Shown here: positions 55,058 through 63,096 of the stretch, one piece after another
How positions within the stretch are numbered: position 1 is the stretch's first letter
Layout of the letters: the number at the start of each line of letters is the position of its first letter
From: Gilvibacter sp.
GTDB taxonomy: Bacteria; Bacteroidota; Bacteroidia; Flavobacteriales; Flavobacteriaceae
Reading direction: 5' to 3'
Length of the DNA stretch: 64,000 bases
NCBI RefSeq assembly: GCF_013214815.1
Contig: NZ_JABSPU010000003.1
Coordinates: 1 to 64,000 of the forward strand
Made by a program: the position numbers and the translations under genes
The notes under the pieces: model-generated
What the model was told of the DNA's origin: nothing
Seen by the model: the letters and a program-made list of their open reading frames with translations, nothing else
The model's database searches: none

Positions 55058-56413
55058 ATGACAAATTGGTTAAATAATGTAGAAGGCCTGAAGCACTATG
55101 CGGACTTAAGTGCGCGTAAAGTGCTGAGTATGAAAAGCAACAATATTTGGATGCTTGCCTTTGCACTAGTCATTTTTTGTTACTTCTTTATTATAAAATG
55201 GCATAACCCAAGTCTGATTGAGCCTATAAATGGTCAATTGGTATTTACCAGCTTGTTTTTAATTACGGGTGTTCTTCCACTGTATATTGAATCCTCCAGA
55301 AAGCACTACGACAACATCCTTTTTGGAACCGCCCTATTGTTCCAGATGTATTTGTTGTATGTGGGAATGCTCAATGATTTTTCTATGGACATGGTTCTGT
55401 CCACCCTAACATTTTTTGTTGGTGCTGCCTATACTTTGATTCAAGGTATATGGAGAAGATTGATCTATGCAATCATAACTTCCATCCTTGTCTGTATCAG
55501 TGTTTTTGTAGTAGAGGTGGAGCCAACGGTTCGCTATGCAATTTTAATGGCTTACGGTGTGAATTCAAGCATGTTGGCTTTGTCCAGTTCTATTTGGTTT
55601 AATTACAAGCGATTGGCTCGACACTTACAAAAGAAACTCAGAAAGGAGATTAATAATCAATTCATAGAAATAGAGAAGCAAAATAAGCTATTGACTGCCA
55701 ATAATAAACAATTGGAAACCTTTGCTTATGTAGTCTCTCACGATCTAAAAAGTCCCTTGCGAAATATGCATTCTCTGGTGGAATGGATGGATGAAGATGA
55801 TATTCACTTAAGTGAATCTAGTAGAGAACATCTGGCATTATTGAAAGAACAAGTCACTCAAATGGACTTAATTGTTGAAGGGGTTTTAGATTATTCTTTA
55901 CTGACTGTGAACGATGAAAATCAGGTCGACTCTATATGTTTTTCCGAATTTTTGGAAAAAATCGCAGCGGTGAATAGAAGCCTTAACTGTAAAATAAGTA
56001 TTCGGGGAGAATTCGGGCAAATCCTATATCCACGGTCGGAACTACTTCAGATCTTTCAGAATTTAATCAGTAATGCAATCAAGTACAACGATAAAGCATG
56101 CATAGAAATCGTTATTGGCGCGGAAAAATATGAAGGCGGTTACAAATGCTATGTTTCAGATAACGGTCCAGGGATAGCTGCCTGTTATCATGAGAAGATC
56201 TTTGAGCTCTTTCAGACCCTTGATTTGAAAGAGGGTGTAGACTCCGTAGGGATTGGACTTTCTGTGGTAAAGAAGATTGTTGAAAGCCACGGAGGTAGAA
56301 TATTTGTCGAGTCAGAGCCCGCTCACGGAGCTACTTTTTATTTCACGATCCCACAGCAATTTCAAATGCTTGGAGATGAGCATTATACCTTATCGCATTC
56401 TGAATCTGCCTGA
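55058..56413 (+). CDS. Membrane sensor histidine kinase
   Basis: Protein of 451 residues. About six hydrophobic segments lie in residues 30-175 (IWMLAFALVIFCYFFII, LVFTSLFLITGVLPLYI and others), with no periplasmic sensing domain. A coiled coil precedes the HisKA domain, FAYVVSHDLKSPLRNMHSL with His228. ATPase boxes: N box IFQNLISNAIKYND, G1 VSDNGPGIAACYHEKIFELF, G2 SVGIGLSVVKKIVESHGG. No response regulator gene is adjacent, so it is an orphan here; the free receiver protein at 37875 is one candidate partner but nothing in the sequence links them. Confidence 0.92.
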   Translation: MTNWLNNVEGLKHYADLSARKVLSMKSNNIWMLAFALVIFCYFFIIKWHNPSLIEPINGQLVFTSLFLITGVLPLYIESSRKHYDNILFGTALLFQMYLLYVGMLNDFSMDMVLSTLTFFVGAAYTLIQGIWRRLIYAIITSILVCISVFVVEVEPTVRYAILMAYGVNSSMLALSSSIWFNYKRLARHLQKKLRKEINNQFIEIEKQNKLLTANNKQLETFAYVVSHDLKSPLRNMHSLVEWMDEDDIHLSESSREHLALLKEQVTQMDLIVEGVLDYSLLTVNDENQVDSICFSEFLEKIAAVNRSLNCKISIRGEFGQILYPRSELLQIFQNLISNAIKYNDKACIEIVIGAEKYEGGYKCYVSDNGPGIAACYHEKIFELFQTLDLKEGVDSVGIGLSVVKKIVESHGGRIFVESEPAHGATFYFTIPQQFQMLGDEHYTLSHSESA

Positions 56414-56651
56414 TTCTATAAAATCTTCTCCATAAGGCCGATTAAATCTTGAACCATGCGTTCTTCAATGTCTTTCTTCTAAAAATTCATAGACTCCTTG
56501 CATTTCTTAAATAATGCTATGAAATGATAAGACGGAAGCAATTATAATTTAACATAATGCGATACCAATGATTTGTTAATCTTTCCCTTGTCATTGTGCT
56601 CTGGCACAACATTTGGAGCTTGCTTTGGCATATTAACTAAAATCATTGATT

Positions 56652-57310
56652 ATGAAAAAAACTACACTGCTACTGGCCTTTGTGCTGGCCACAACTGCTT
56701 ATGCTCAAAATCAGGACGATCGTTTTACTATTAGCCAAGGACTTGGGAACTAGGAGGAAATTTGGGTCTTTTCTGGAATGCTGCGGATGTCACCGAGGCC
56801 GATAGTGACCAACGGGATCTTGACAGTTTCTTTCTATTTGTCAGCCCTAATATTGGCTATGCCTTTGACGATAATTGGGTCGCGGGTTTAGGGTTGGACT
56901 ACCAATACCGTAAAGACAAGTCGATACTCAATACAGAAAGTGGGAACCAAACTATTACCAATGGCTACGGATTTTCGGCCTTTGTAAAAAGGTATATGGC
57001 TTAAGGTCAAAAGTTTGCTTTTAGCCTTACCGGTAGTTTGAATTATCAGATCTCCGATATAGAGTTTAGATCTGCAAACCCAGAAATAATCACTAGCGAA
57101 CAGGATAGCTCAATTTACGGGCTTGGACTCACTCCAGGCTTTGTCTACAGCCTGTCTCCAAAATTTCTGATCCAAGCCAACTTAGGAGCCCTTGCCTATT
57201 CTCGTAGAAAGACTACAGAATCTGGCGGGAGGGAATATGTTTCCAATAGTTTGACGTTCCGAATAAATCCAGAGAATATCAACTTTGGAGTTACTCACCT
57301 TTGGAATTGA
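56652..57310 (+). pseudogene. Broken outer-membrane beta-barrel gene
   Basis: Begins with an intact signal peptide (MKKTTLLLAFVLATTAYAQ) but the frame stops at TAG 56751. The rest continues in another frame from about 56741 (TWELGGNLGLFWNAAD), which fits loss of a single base near 56737-56743 (ISQG to TWELGG). A second lesion, TAA at 57002-57004, breaks the barrel (KRYMA, stop, GQKFAFSLTGSLNY in the same frame). The C-terminal strand FGVTHLWN is intact. The restored protein would have about 220 residues. An own terminator follows. The first lesion could be a sequencing error; two make decay more likely. Confidence 0.8.
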
Positions 57311-57327
57311 TCAATTTGAGATAAGTA

Positions 57328-57352
57328 AGGCAGCCTTCGGGCTGCTTTTTTA
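57328..57352 (+). terminator. Terminator after the broken barrel gene
   Basis: Stem GCAGCC / GGCTGC with the stable TTCG loop (57330-57345), then six T. It lies against the end of the convergent VOC gene. Confidence 0.85.
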
Positions 57353-57727
57353 TTGCACCCGCCAAGGCGGATTCTTTCTGTTTTCACCACCCCAGAATAA
57401 AATTACCTTATTTCCTGCAGGGTCTTGTAAGCGAGCTTCTCTCCATCCCCAACTCTGGTCTGTAGGCAAGAGGTCAAAACTAAGTCCGGAGTCTTGCAAG
57501 CGCTTAACTTCTATATCCAGTGTTGCAGTTTCAAAATAGATCACTGGAGCTTCCCCAACTCCCAATTCATCAATTTCATGTATGGAAAAGGTGCTGTCAC
57601 CATCTGGGCATTCAAAACGCACATAACGCGGTGCGGCATCAACGATCAGTTTTAATCCAAGCAGCTCGTAAAAACGTGCGCTGGCCTCCATGTCGTTAGT
57701 GGGAACTGTTACTTGATTGAGGTTCAT
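57350..57727 (-). CDS. VOC-family (glyoxalase/bleomycin-resistance-like) protein
   Basis: Small protein of 125 residues with the paired beta-alpha-beta-beta-beta modules of the vicinal oxygen chelate fold. It starts MNLNQVTVPTNDMEASARFYELLGL, cut here at family length, and ends SWGWREARLQDPAGNKVILF. The first metal ligand, usually His, is Gln or Thr here and others are not clear, so metal binding is doubtful. Substrate unknown. Confidence 0.82.
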   Translation of the reverse strand: MNLNQVTVPTNDMEASARFYELLGLKLIVDAAPRYVRFECPDGDSTFSIHEIDELGVGEAPVIYFETATLDIEVKRLQDSGLSFDLLPTDQSWGWREARLQDPAGNKVILFWGGENRKNPPWRVQ

Positions 57728-57850
57728 ATTAGTGGTAGGCGGAATTTATAAATAGTGGTTATTACCGTTTGCGGCGATCAATAAATCCATCTAAGTTAAC
57801 ACCAAAATTTGACAATGTGACCTCCTCTAGGCGAGTAGCGATTTGTAAGA

Positions 57851-57906
57851 ATTACAGAAAAACCGTAATAAATTTCGTACAATAGTTAAAAATTTATTTA
57901 TATTTG
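57851..57906 (+). promoter_or_regulatory. Promoter and dyad of the acidic repeat lipoprotein gene
   Basis: TATATTTG at 57899-57906 is a perfect TAnnTTTG box. Upstream, TTACAG-AAAAA-CCGTAA (57851-57867) is a 6-5-6 dyad with one mismatch. No TTG -33 is evident. The box is 265 bp from the start codon, so the transcript would have a leader of about 260 nt. Confidence 0.55.
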
Positions 57907-57910
57907 TAGG

Positions 57911-58171
57911 AAACTACGCATAAGGAAGCGTGGTTTTATTTGACAGAAACTGTACGAAGTTTCTGAAAAATTACCGACCTCACACTTGACATTTTAAAAC
58001 AAAGAACTGTCCTGGTCTTTATGTAAAAGACTGAGGATCAGAGTTTTTTTTGGCATCTAGTGAAGGGTGTCGCATAAAGATTTTTGGGGCTGCAATCTTT
58101 ATTCATAGAAAGATTACGGCCGATTTATAATAATGATTAGTAACAACGTTTAACTAAAAACCTAACTTAAG
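57911..58171 (+). promoter_or_regulatory. Long structured 5' leader with alternative hairpins
   Basis: Early hairpins: AAACTACGC / GCGTGGTTT (57911-57936, one G-U) and CAGAAACT / AGTTTCTG (57944-57965, perfect). Later, ATAAAGATT (58074-58082) pairs perfectly with AATCTTTAT (58094-58102), while AATCTTT (58094-58100) also pairs with AAAGATT (58109-58115); these exclude each other. CTGAGGATCAG followed by a run of eight T lies near 58029-58049. No known riboswitch class is recognised. Confidence 0.45.
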
Positions 58172-58570
58172 ATGAATCGCTTAAAACTATTGTTCCCCAT
58201 TTGCGCCTTGGGCTTCCTATTTTTTGCTTGTGAAGCAGAACCCGTAGAAGAAGCTCTGGAAGCTAATTTTAGTGTGAGTGTTTCTGAGCTTGAAGCTACA
58301 GAAGACTTTACTGACAGCGATACGAATCAACGCGCCACAGACGATGACGATGATTACGTAGATGTAGATGGAAAGAGCGCACAAACAGACGACGATGACG
58401 ACTACGTGGACGTAGACGGAAAGTCAGCTCAAACCGATGACGACGACGATTATGTTGACGTTGACGGTAAGAAAGCAAAAACAGACGACGACGATTACGT
58501 TGATGTAGACGGAAGATCATCTCAAACAGATGATGACGACGACTACGTAGACGTAGACAGCCGCGGATAA
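58172..58570 (+). CDS. Acidic 16-residue-repeat lipoprotein
   Basis: Lipoprotein of 132 residues with lipobox LFFAC (Cys20). After a short acidic linker, residues 52-132 are five tandem units of consensus TDDDDDYVDVDGKSAQ; the fourth lacks one Asp and the last ends SRG. Codons within the units differ strongly (GAT/GAC, GTA/GTG/GTT, TCA/AGC mixed), so the protein repeat is kept by selection rather than by recent duplication. The charge pattern suggests binding of calcium or other cations at the envelope (inference). No known family is recognised. It has its own promoter and structured leader and is followed by a TPR kinase gene. Confidence 0.85.
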   Translation: MNRLKLLFPICALGFLFFACEAEPVEEALEANFSVSVSELEATEDFTDSDTNQRATDDDDDYVDVDGKSAQTDDDDDYVDVDGKSAQTDDDDDYVDVDGKKAKTDDDDYVDVDGRSSQTDDDDDYVDVDSRG

Positions 58571-58708
58571 TTTTACCGGCAATTGCGGTTTTACCCGCAG
58601 TGAGTCAGTGGCTTTGCTGCTGACTTTTGATTTCTGGACCTCAGAAACAGGAGATTTGTGTTTTTTGGTTTGAATCCAAAGGCATAATCGGTTATATTGG
58701 GTCTCGAA

Positions 58709-60769
58709 ATGAGGCCGCGTAACTTGTATTTATCCGATATAAAGAAAACAGCCATACTCATCAGCCTGATGGGTATGGTTTGCTATTTTATAGTTTCTTG
58801 TAAACACGAGGGGCCTGCTGGTGCAGAAGTTCCCAACACAGTACAAGATTCGGTACTCTCCATTATTGACGAGGTGGCCGTGGGCGATCAGCCCAGAACT
58901 GTACTAAAATCTCAATTATTACGGGCCTATAGATTGCACGGATTGATCCAAAACGACTCTGTAAAAATGTTGGTGTTGGATTCGGTTGCGCGAAACAGCC
59001 TGCGTTATCGCAGTGATGAATTGGCCAGGATTTCTGCCGAACATCTACAAGATATCGCTGTTGCAGGTAGTGATACTCTGGGCATTGCAAAGGCACATTG
59101 GTATCTGGGCTTGTATTATTTGCGCAAGGATCAAATTGACAGTGCGGCAAACAAGTTCTACTATGCCGAGCGTTTCTACAGACTTTCTGGAGATTTTATA
59201 AATGCGGGTCGATCGGTACTCAACTTGGCGATTCTTCAAAAGAATCAGAAGGATTATATCGGCAGTGAACAAAGCACCGTAAGAGCCTTGGAATTTTTAG
59301 AGGGTGTGGAAGGAGAGCAGCGCCGGATCGCATCAGCCTACAACAACTTAGGCATCATTGCTAAGGATACCGAAAAGTATGACCTGGCTATTGAGTACCA
59401 CAATCAGGCTTTGGAGTACCGCAAAGAGATTGGCAATCCTGCCTTAGAGGCGAGCTCGTTCAACAATCTCGGTATTGTTTATACCAATATGGGGCAATAT
59501 GAAAAGGCCATAGAGACCTTCAATGAAGGACTGGACAATGACAGTTTGTATTACCAGCGCCCCATCACTTATGCCAAGCTTCTAGATAATAAAGCCTACG
59601 CGCAACTATTGGGTGGAAAAGAGCAGGGATATCCGGAGGCTTTTATGATTCCTTTCAGACTCCGAGATAGCATTTCTGATAAGTCTGGAAAAGTACAGAG
59701 CTATTTGAGACTTTCGGAGTACTATTTAATGATAGATTCCGTTTCGGTAAGCCATACTTATGCAAAGGATGCCCTGGCGCTGGCCAGAGAGATCGGGTAT
59801 CAGCGCGGGGAGCAAGAATCTTTGCAACTGTTGGCTAAGAACTCGGCCCCAGAGATCGCGCTGAACTATAACAACCGCTTTATTGCGATCAATGACAGTT
59901 TACAGAAGGCTGAACGTTCTTTCCAGGATCGATTTGCGCGCCTGCGATTTCAAACCGACGTTTTGGAGGATGAGCGCAACCGCGTGATCCAAACCAATAA
60001 ACAGCTGCAGTTGGTACTGTTGAGTTTAATTGCCTTTGCCTTGTTGGGGTATATTTTCATTCAACGTAGGGCCAACCGCAAGGAGTTGCGCTACCAAGCG
60101 GATCAGCAGAAAGCCAATGAAGAGATCTACAGTTTGATGCTCTCTCAGAAAGTAAAGCTGGAAGAAGGGAAGCAGATAGAAAAGCAGCGGATCTCAGAAG
60201 AGTTGCACGACGGGATTTTGAGTAAGCTGTTTGGAGCTCGATTGAGTTTGGACAGCTTGAATGCGAAAGTAGATGATAAATCTGTCGGTATTAGACAATC
60301 TTATATACAAGAGATCAAAAATATAGAGAGTGAGATCCGATCCATCTCTCACGAACTGAACGCCAGCGCCTTTAACAGTGAGGTGATGTATGTGGATGCG
60401 ATCGAGAAACTTCTGCGTGATCAATGTACCATTCACAATATAGATTTTGAGCTCAATAGCGATCATATGATCGAATGGGAAAAGATGTCCAACGACAAAA
60501 AGGTACACCTTTACCGAATCATTCAAGAGGCGCTTCAGAACATTATGAAACACGCGAAGGCAGATGAGATCTCTGTTCAATTTGCCCAACTGGTCAATGG
60601 GGTTCGTCTAACTATTGAAGACGACGGAGTTGGGATGAATACTAGCAAAGTCAAGCGTGGTATCGGCCTCAAGAACATCAAATCTCGTGTGAAACAAATT
60701 GAAGGTAATCTTCGCATTCAAAGTGAGGAAGGCAAAGGCACGCAGATCACTGTAGATTTCCTTGTTTAA
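58709..60769 (+). CDS. TPR-containing sensor histidine kinase (NarL-type partner)
   Basis: Start at ATG 58709 (MRPRNLYLSDI); a TTG 12 bp upstream is less likely. The 686-residue protein has an N-terminal membrane or lipobox segment (LISLMGMVCYFIVSC). A TPR sensor (about 95-400, including SAYNNLGIIAKDTEKYDLAI and SSFNNLGIVYTNMGQYEKAI) is followed by a coiled coil. One membrane segment lies near 433-450 (LVLLSLIAFALLGYIFI). HisKA_3 kinase: ISEELHDGILSKLFGARLSL with His500, then HLYRIIQEALQNIMKHAKA and ATPase boxes DDGVGM and RGIGLKNIKSRV. The NarL-like regulator at 61775, beyond the aquaporin gene, is the probable partner. Confidence 0.9.
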   Translation: MRPRNLYLSDIKKTAILISLMGMVCYFIVSCKHEGPAGAEVPNTVQDSVLSIIDEVAVGDQPRTVLKSQLLRAYRLHGLIQNDSVKMLVLDSVARNSLRYRSDELARISAEHLQDIAVAGSDTLGIAKAHWYLGLYYLRKDQIDSAANKFYYAERFYRLSGDFINAGRSVLNLAILQKNQKDYIGSEQSTVRALEFLEGVEGEQRRIASAYNNLGIIAKDTEKYDLAIEYHNQALEYRKEIGNPALEASSFNNLGIVYTNMGQYEKAIETFNEGLDNDSLYYQRPITYAKLLDNKAYAQLLGGKEQGYPEAFMIPFRLRDSISDKSGKVQSYLRLSEYYLMIDSVSVSHTYAKDALALAREIGYQRGEQESLQLLAKNSAPEIALNYNNRFIAINDSLQKAERSFQDRFARLRFQTDVLEDERNRVIQTNKQLQLVLLSLIAFALLGYIFIQRRANRKELRYQADQQKANEEIYSLMLSQKVKLEEGKQIEKQRISEELHDGILSKLFGARLSLDSLNAKVDDKSVGIRQSYIQEIKNIESEIRSISHELNASAFNSEVMYVDAIEKLLRDQCTIHNIDFELNSDHMIEWEKMSNDKKVHLYRIIQEALQNIMKHAKADEISVQFAQLVNGVRLTIEDDGVGMNTSKVKRGIGLKNIKSRVKQIEGNLRIQSEEGKGTQITVDFLV

Positions 60770-60895
60770 ATCAAAACATTTCGTTTTATCGGGTTTTTCC
60801 ACCTTTGGTCTGCTAGTGGGTTTAAAACAGGGCGGACTTTTTGTCTTTTCATTTAATAATCATATACTTAGACTTACTAACTAATACTTTTTATT

Positions 60896-61579
60896 ATGAA
60901 AAAATTCGTAGCAGAAGCCATAGGAACCTTTTGGTTGGTCTTTGGCGGATGTGGGTCTGCACTCTTGGCAGCCGGCGTTGAAAATGTTGGAATTGGATTT
61001 TTAGGAGTGTCCTTGGCCTTTGGATTGACCGTTGTGACCATGGCTTATGCAATTGGTCATATTTCTGGGGCGCATTTGAATCCCGCAGTTACCATTGGAC
61101 TCTGGGTAGGAGGTCGTTTTTCTGCCAAAGATGTTATGCCGTATATCATTGCCCAATGTTTGGGTGGATTGATCGCTGCTGCGGCGCTCTATGTGATTGT
61201 TACAGGTAACGGTTCCGAGATTGGAAGCTTTGCCGCTAATGGATATGGGGAATATTCTCCAGGCGGTTATTCCATGCAGGCAGGGATGCTTACCGAATTT
61301 ATTTTGACTTTGGTCTTTTTAGTGGTTATCATGGGAGCTACACACAAGAATGCAGCTTCAAAGTTTGCAGGCTTGGCTATTGGTTTGGCTTTGACGCTCA
61401 TTCACTTGATCAGCATTCCAGTGACCAATACTTCGGTAAATCCAGCCCGTAGTTTAAGTCAAGCAGCATTTGTTGGCGATTGGGCTTTAGGTCAACTTTG
61501 GGTTTTTGTTCTTTTTCCAATTGCAGGAGCAATAGTTGGAGGATTGTTATACCGTTGGCTCTCTGGTGGAAATGATTAA
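60896..61579 (+). CDS. aqpZ: Aquaporin Z-like water channel
   Basis: Inner-membrane MIP channel of 227 residues with six membrane helices and both half-helix NPA motifs ([12 protein letters not shown] near residue 63 and [12 protein letters not shown] near 185). The selectivity filter resembles AqpZ, with Phe in the first helix ([10 protein letters not shown]) and the Arg in NPARS. It should pass water for osmotic balance. It stands between a kinase gene and its probable regulator gene, with its own terminator. Confidence 0.93.
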   Translation: MKKFVAEAIGTFWLVFGGCGSALLAAGVENVGIGFLGVSLAFGLTVVTMAYAIGHISGAHLNPAVTIGLWVGGRFSAKDVMPYIIAQCLGGLIAAAALYVIVTGNGSEIGSFAANGYGEYSPGGYSMQAGMLTEFILTLVFLVVIMGATHKNAASKFAGLAIGLALTLIHLISIPVTNTSVNPARSLSQAAFVGDWALGQLWVFVLFPIAGAIVGGLLYRWLSGGND

Positions 61580-61599
61580 GTGTTCCGCAAAACGACTTA

Positions 61600-61626
61600 A
61601 AAAGGAGCTTTTAAGCTCCTTTTTTA
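61600..61626 (+). terminator. Terminator after aqpZ
   Basis: Perfect 9-bp stem AAGGAGCTT / AAGCTCCTT with TT loop (61602-61621), followed by T-rich sequence. Confidence 0.92.
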
Positions 61627-61645
61627 TTGCTAAAACGTGAAGGAA

Positions 61646-61692
61646 TTACGGTAAATAAGTAAATCTATCATTGCTTAAAAATTGGTATATTG
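61646..61692 (+). promoter_or_regulatory. Dyad and possible promoter before the NarL-type regulator
   Basis: TTACGG-TAAAT-AAGTAA (61646-61662) is a partial 6-5-6 dyad; the segment AATTACGGTAAATAAG nearly repeats 52759-52774 before the LruC gene. TATATTG at 61686-61692 resembles the box before the acidic lipoprotein gene. Confidence 0.35.
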
Positions 61693-61774
61693 TAGAAGCA
61701 ACAATAGCGATCGATTTTCGTTAAAAAAATCGAATACAGAATCCACAAGATGACTCCTAATAATTGATTCCATT

Positions 61775-62446
61775 ATGAAGACTAAATTAAATGTTCTGAT
61801 GGTCGATGATCACCCAATTATCATCGAAGGATACCGCAACACCCTGTACGACAACTTCAACGAACAGTACACTTTGATGATCGATGTGGTTTCTAATTGT
61901 GACGATGCGGCGAAGGCCATCAAAATGAATCGAAATGAGAAGCCTTATGACGTGGCACTCATCGATATAAAATTACCGCCCTCTAAAGATGGTAAATTGA
62001 CCTCCGGAGTGGATGTGGCGATACTCTTAAGACAGCTACACCCAAAATCCAGAGTCATTATTCTTACCATGCACAATGAGGATGGACGCATTCACAACAT
62101 CTTGCAGAACATCAATCCAGAAGGTTTCCTGATCAAAAGTGATCTCACCTCCAGTGAGCTGAGCCGAGCCTTTGAAGAAGTAGCTGATGGTCGCACGTAT
62201 TACAGCGCCACGGTGAACAACCACTTTAGAAAAATGATCAGTAATGATTTTTCTTTAGATCAAAAGAATCTTCAGATTCTATACCACCTTTCAAGAGGAG
62301 TGCAAACCAAGAATCTGAGCAATTATATCAACCTTTCTTTAAGCGCCATTGAAAAGCGTAAGAATCACATCAAAGAACTGTTTGATATCAAATCGGCCAA
62401 TGATGAGGTCTTGATTGAAGAGGCTCGCAGACGCGGATTCGTATAA
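61775..62446 (+). CDS. NarL/LuxR-type response regulator
   Basis: Protein of 223 residues. Receiver (1-130): VDDHPIIIEGYRN, acceptor Asp in VALIDIKLPP, Thr in IILTMHNEDG, Lys in GFLIKSD. The C-terminal helix-turn-helix (about 160-215, LQILYHLSRGVQTKNLSNYI and LSLSAIEKRKNHIK) is a diverged LuxR type. The kinase at 58709 has the matching HisKA_3 domain. A terminator separates aqpZ from this gene, so it has its own promoter. Confidence 0.92.
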   Translation: MKTKLNVLMVDDHPIIIEGYRNTLYDNFNEQYTLMIDVVSNCDDAAKAIKMNRNEKPYDVALIDIKLPPSKDGKLTSGVDVAILLRQLHPKSRVIILTMHNEDGRIHNILQNINPEGFLIKSDLTSSELSRAFEEVADGRTYYSATVNNHFRKMISNDFSLDQKNLQILYHLSRGVQTKNLSNYINLSLSAIEKRKNHIKELFDIKSANDEVLIEEARRRGFV

Positions 62447-62465
62447 AGAAAAATTCAGGCATAAA

Positions 62466-62498
62466 AAAAAGGACTTGCAAGCGCCAGTCCTTTTTTTT
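62466..62498. terminator. Bidirectional terminator
   Basis: AAAAGGACT / AGTCCTTTT around TGCAAGCGCC, with A run before and T run after, between two convergent genes; it can work on both strands. Confidence 0.85.
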
Positions 62499-62520
62499 GT
62501 TGATGGTTACTTAAATAGTA

Positions 62521-62874
62521 TTAGATTCCATCTGCGTCATCTACCGAATCTTTCACTGCGTCAGCAGCTCCTTTAACGGCATCTTTGGCGCTATCAACAG
62601 CACCGTCAGCAGCGTCTTTTGCATCCTCTACAGCACCTTCAACGGCATCCGCAGCGTCACCAGCAGCTTCTCCAGCAGCATCCATAGCGTCAGAGGCAGC
62701 ATCTTCAACTGCATCAGCAGCATCAGAGGCAGCTTCTCCAGCAGCATCAGCAGCATCACCTGCAGCTTCAGCAGCATTTTCTACAGCGTCTTCTGCCTTC
62801 TTTTCAGTTTCTCTACATGAGGTGAAAGAAACAGCCATAAGCACAACAAATACGCCTAAAAATAACTTCTTCAT
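62521..62874 (-). CDS. Ala/Asp-rich amphipathic-repeat lipoprotein
   Basis: Lipoprotein of 117 residues, lipobox VSFTSC (Cys20). The rest is almost only Ala, Asp, Glu, Gly and Val in degenerate 7- and 11-residue periods (DAADAAGEAASDAADAVED, then GAVDSAKDAVKGAADAV). This pattern gives one long acidic amphipathic helix like LEA or apolipophorin proteins. Such proteins occur in flavobacteria and resemble stress-protective envelope proteins, but function is inference. It converges on the NarL-type regulator gene. Confidence 0.8.
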   Translation of the reverse strand: MKKLFLGVFVVLMAVSFTSCRETEKKAEDAVENAAEAAGDAADAAGEAASDAADAVEDAASDAMDAAGEAAGDAADAVEGAVEDAKDAADGAVDSAKDAVKGAADAVKDSVDDADGI

Positions 62875-63096
62875 GATATATCTAGATTAGTGATTAAAGA
62901 ACCAAATGTACCATTTTTTTTAACATTTTAACAAATTTCTAACAATTTATGGAATACTCACCCAAGACGTGCATTTTATCGATTTTCTACAGTATTTGAC
63001 TGCTTTTTTATCGATTTTTCAAAACGCCGACAAATTAAAGGTTAGGAGATATTCCCATGACTTGGAATATTTCCAAAATTATCGTTAAATTGAGGC

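Noticed and set aside
58340-58560. CRISPR-like regular repeats
   Set aside because: The periodicity is in the protein; the DNA units differ and there are no spacers. No CRISPR array or cas gene was found.
62585-62890. Ala/Ser-rich frame opposite the Ala/Asp-rich lipoprotein
   Set aside because: It is the antisense of a low-complexity repeat; the minus strand has the signal peptide and lipobox.
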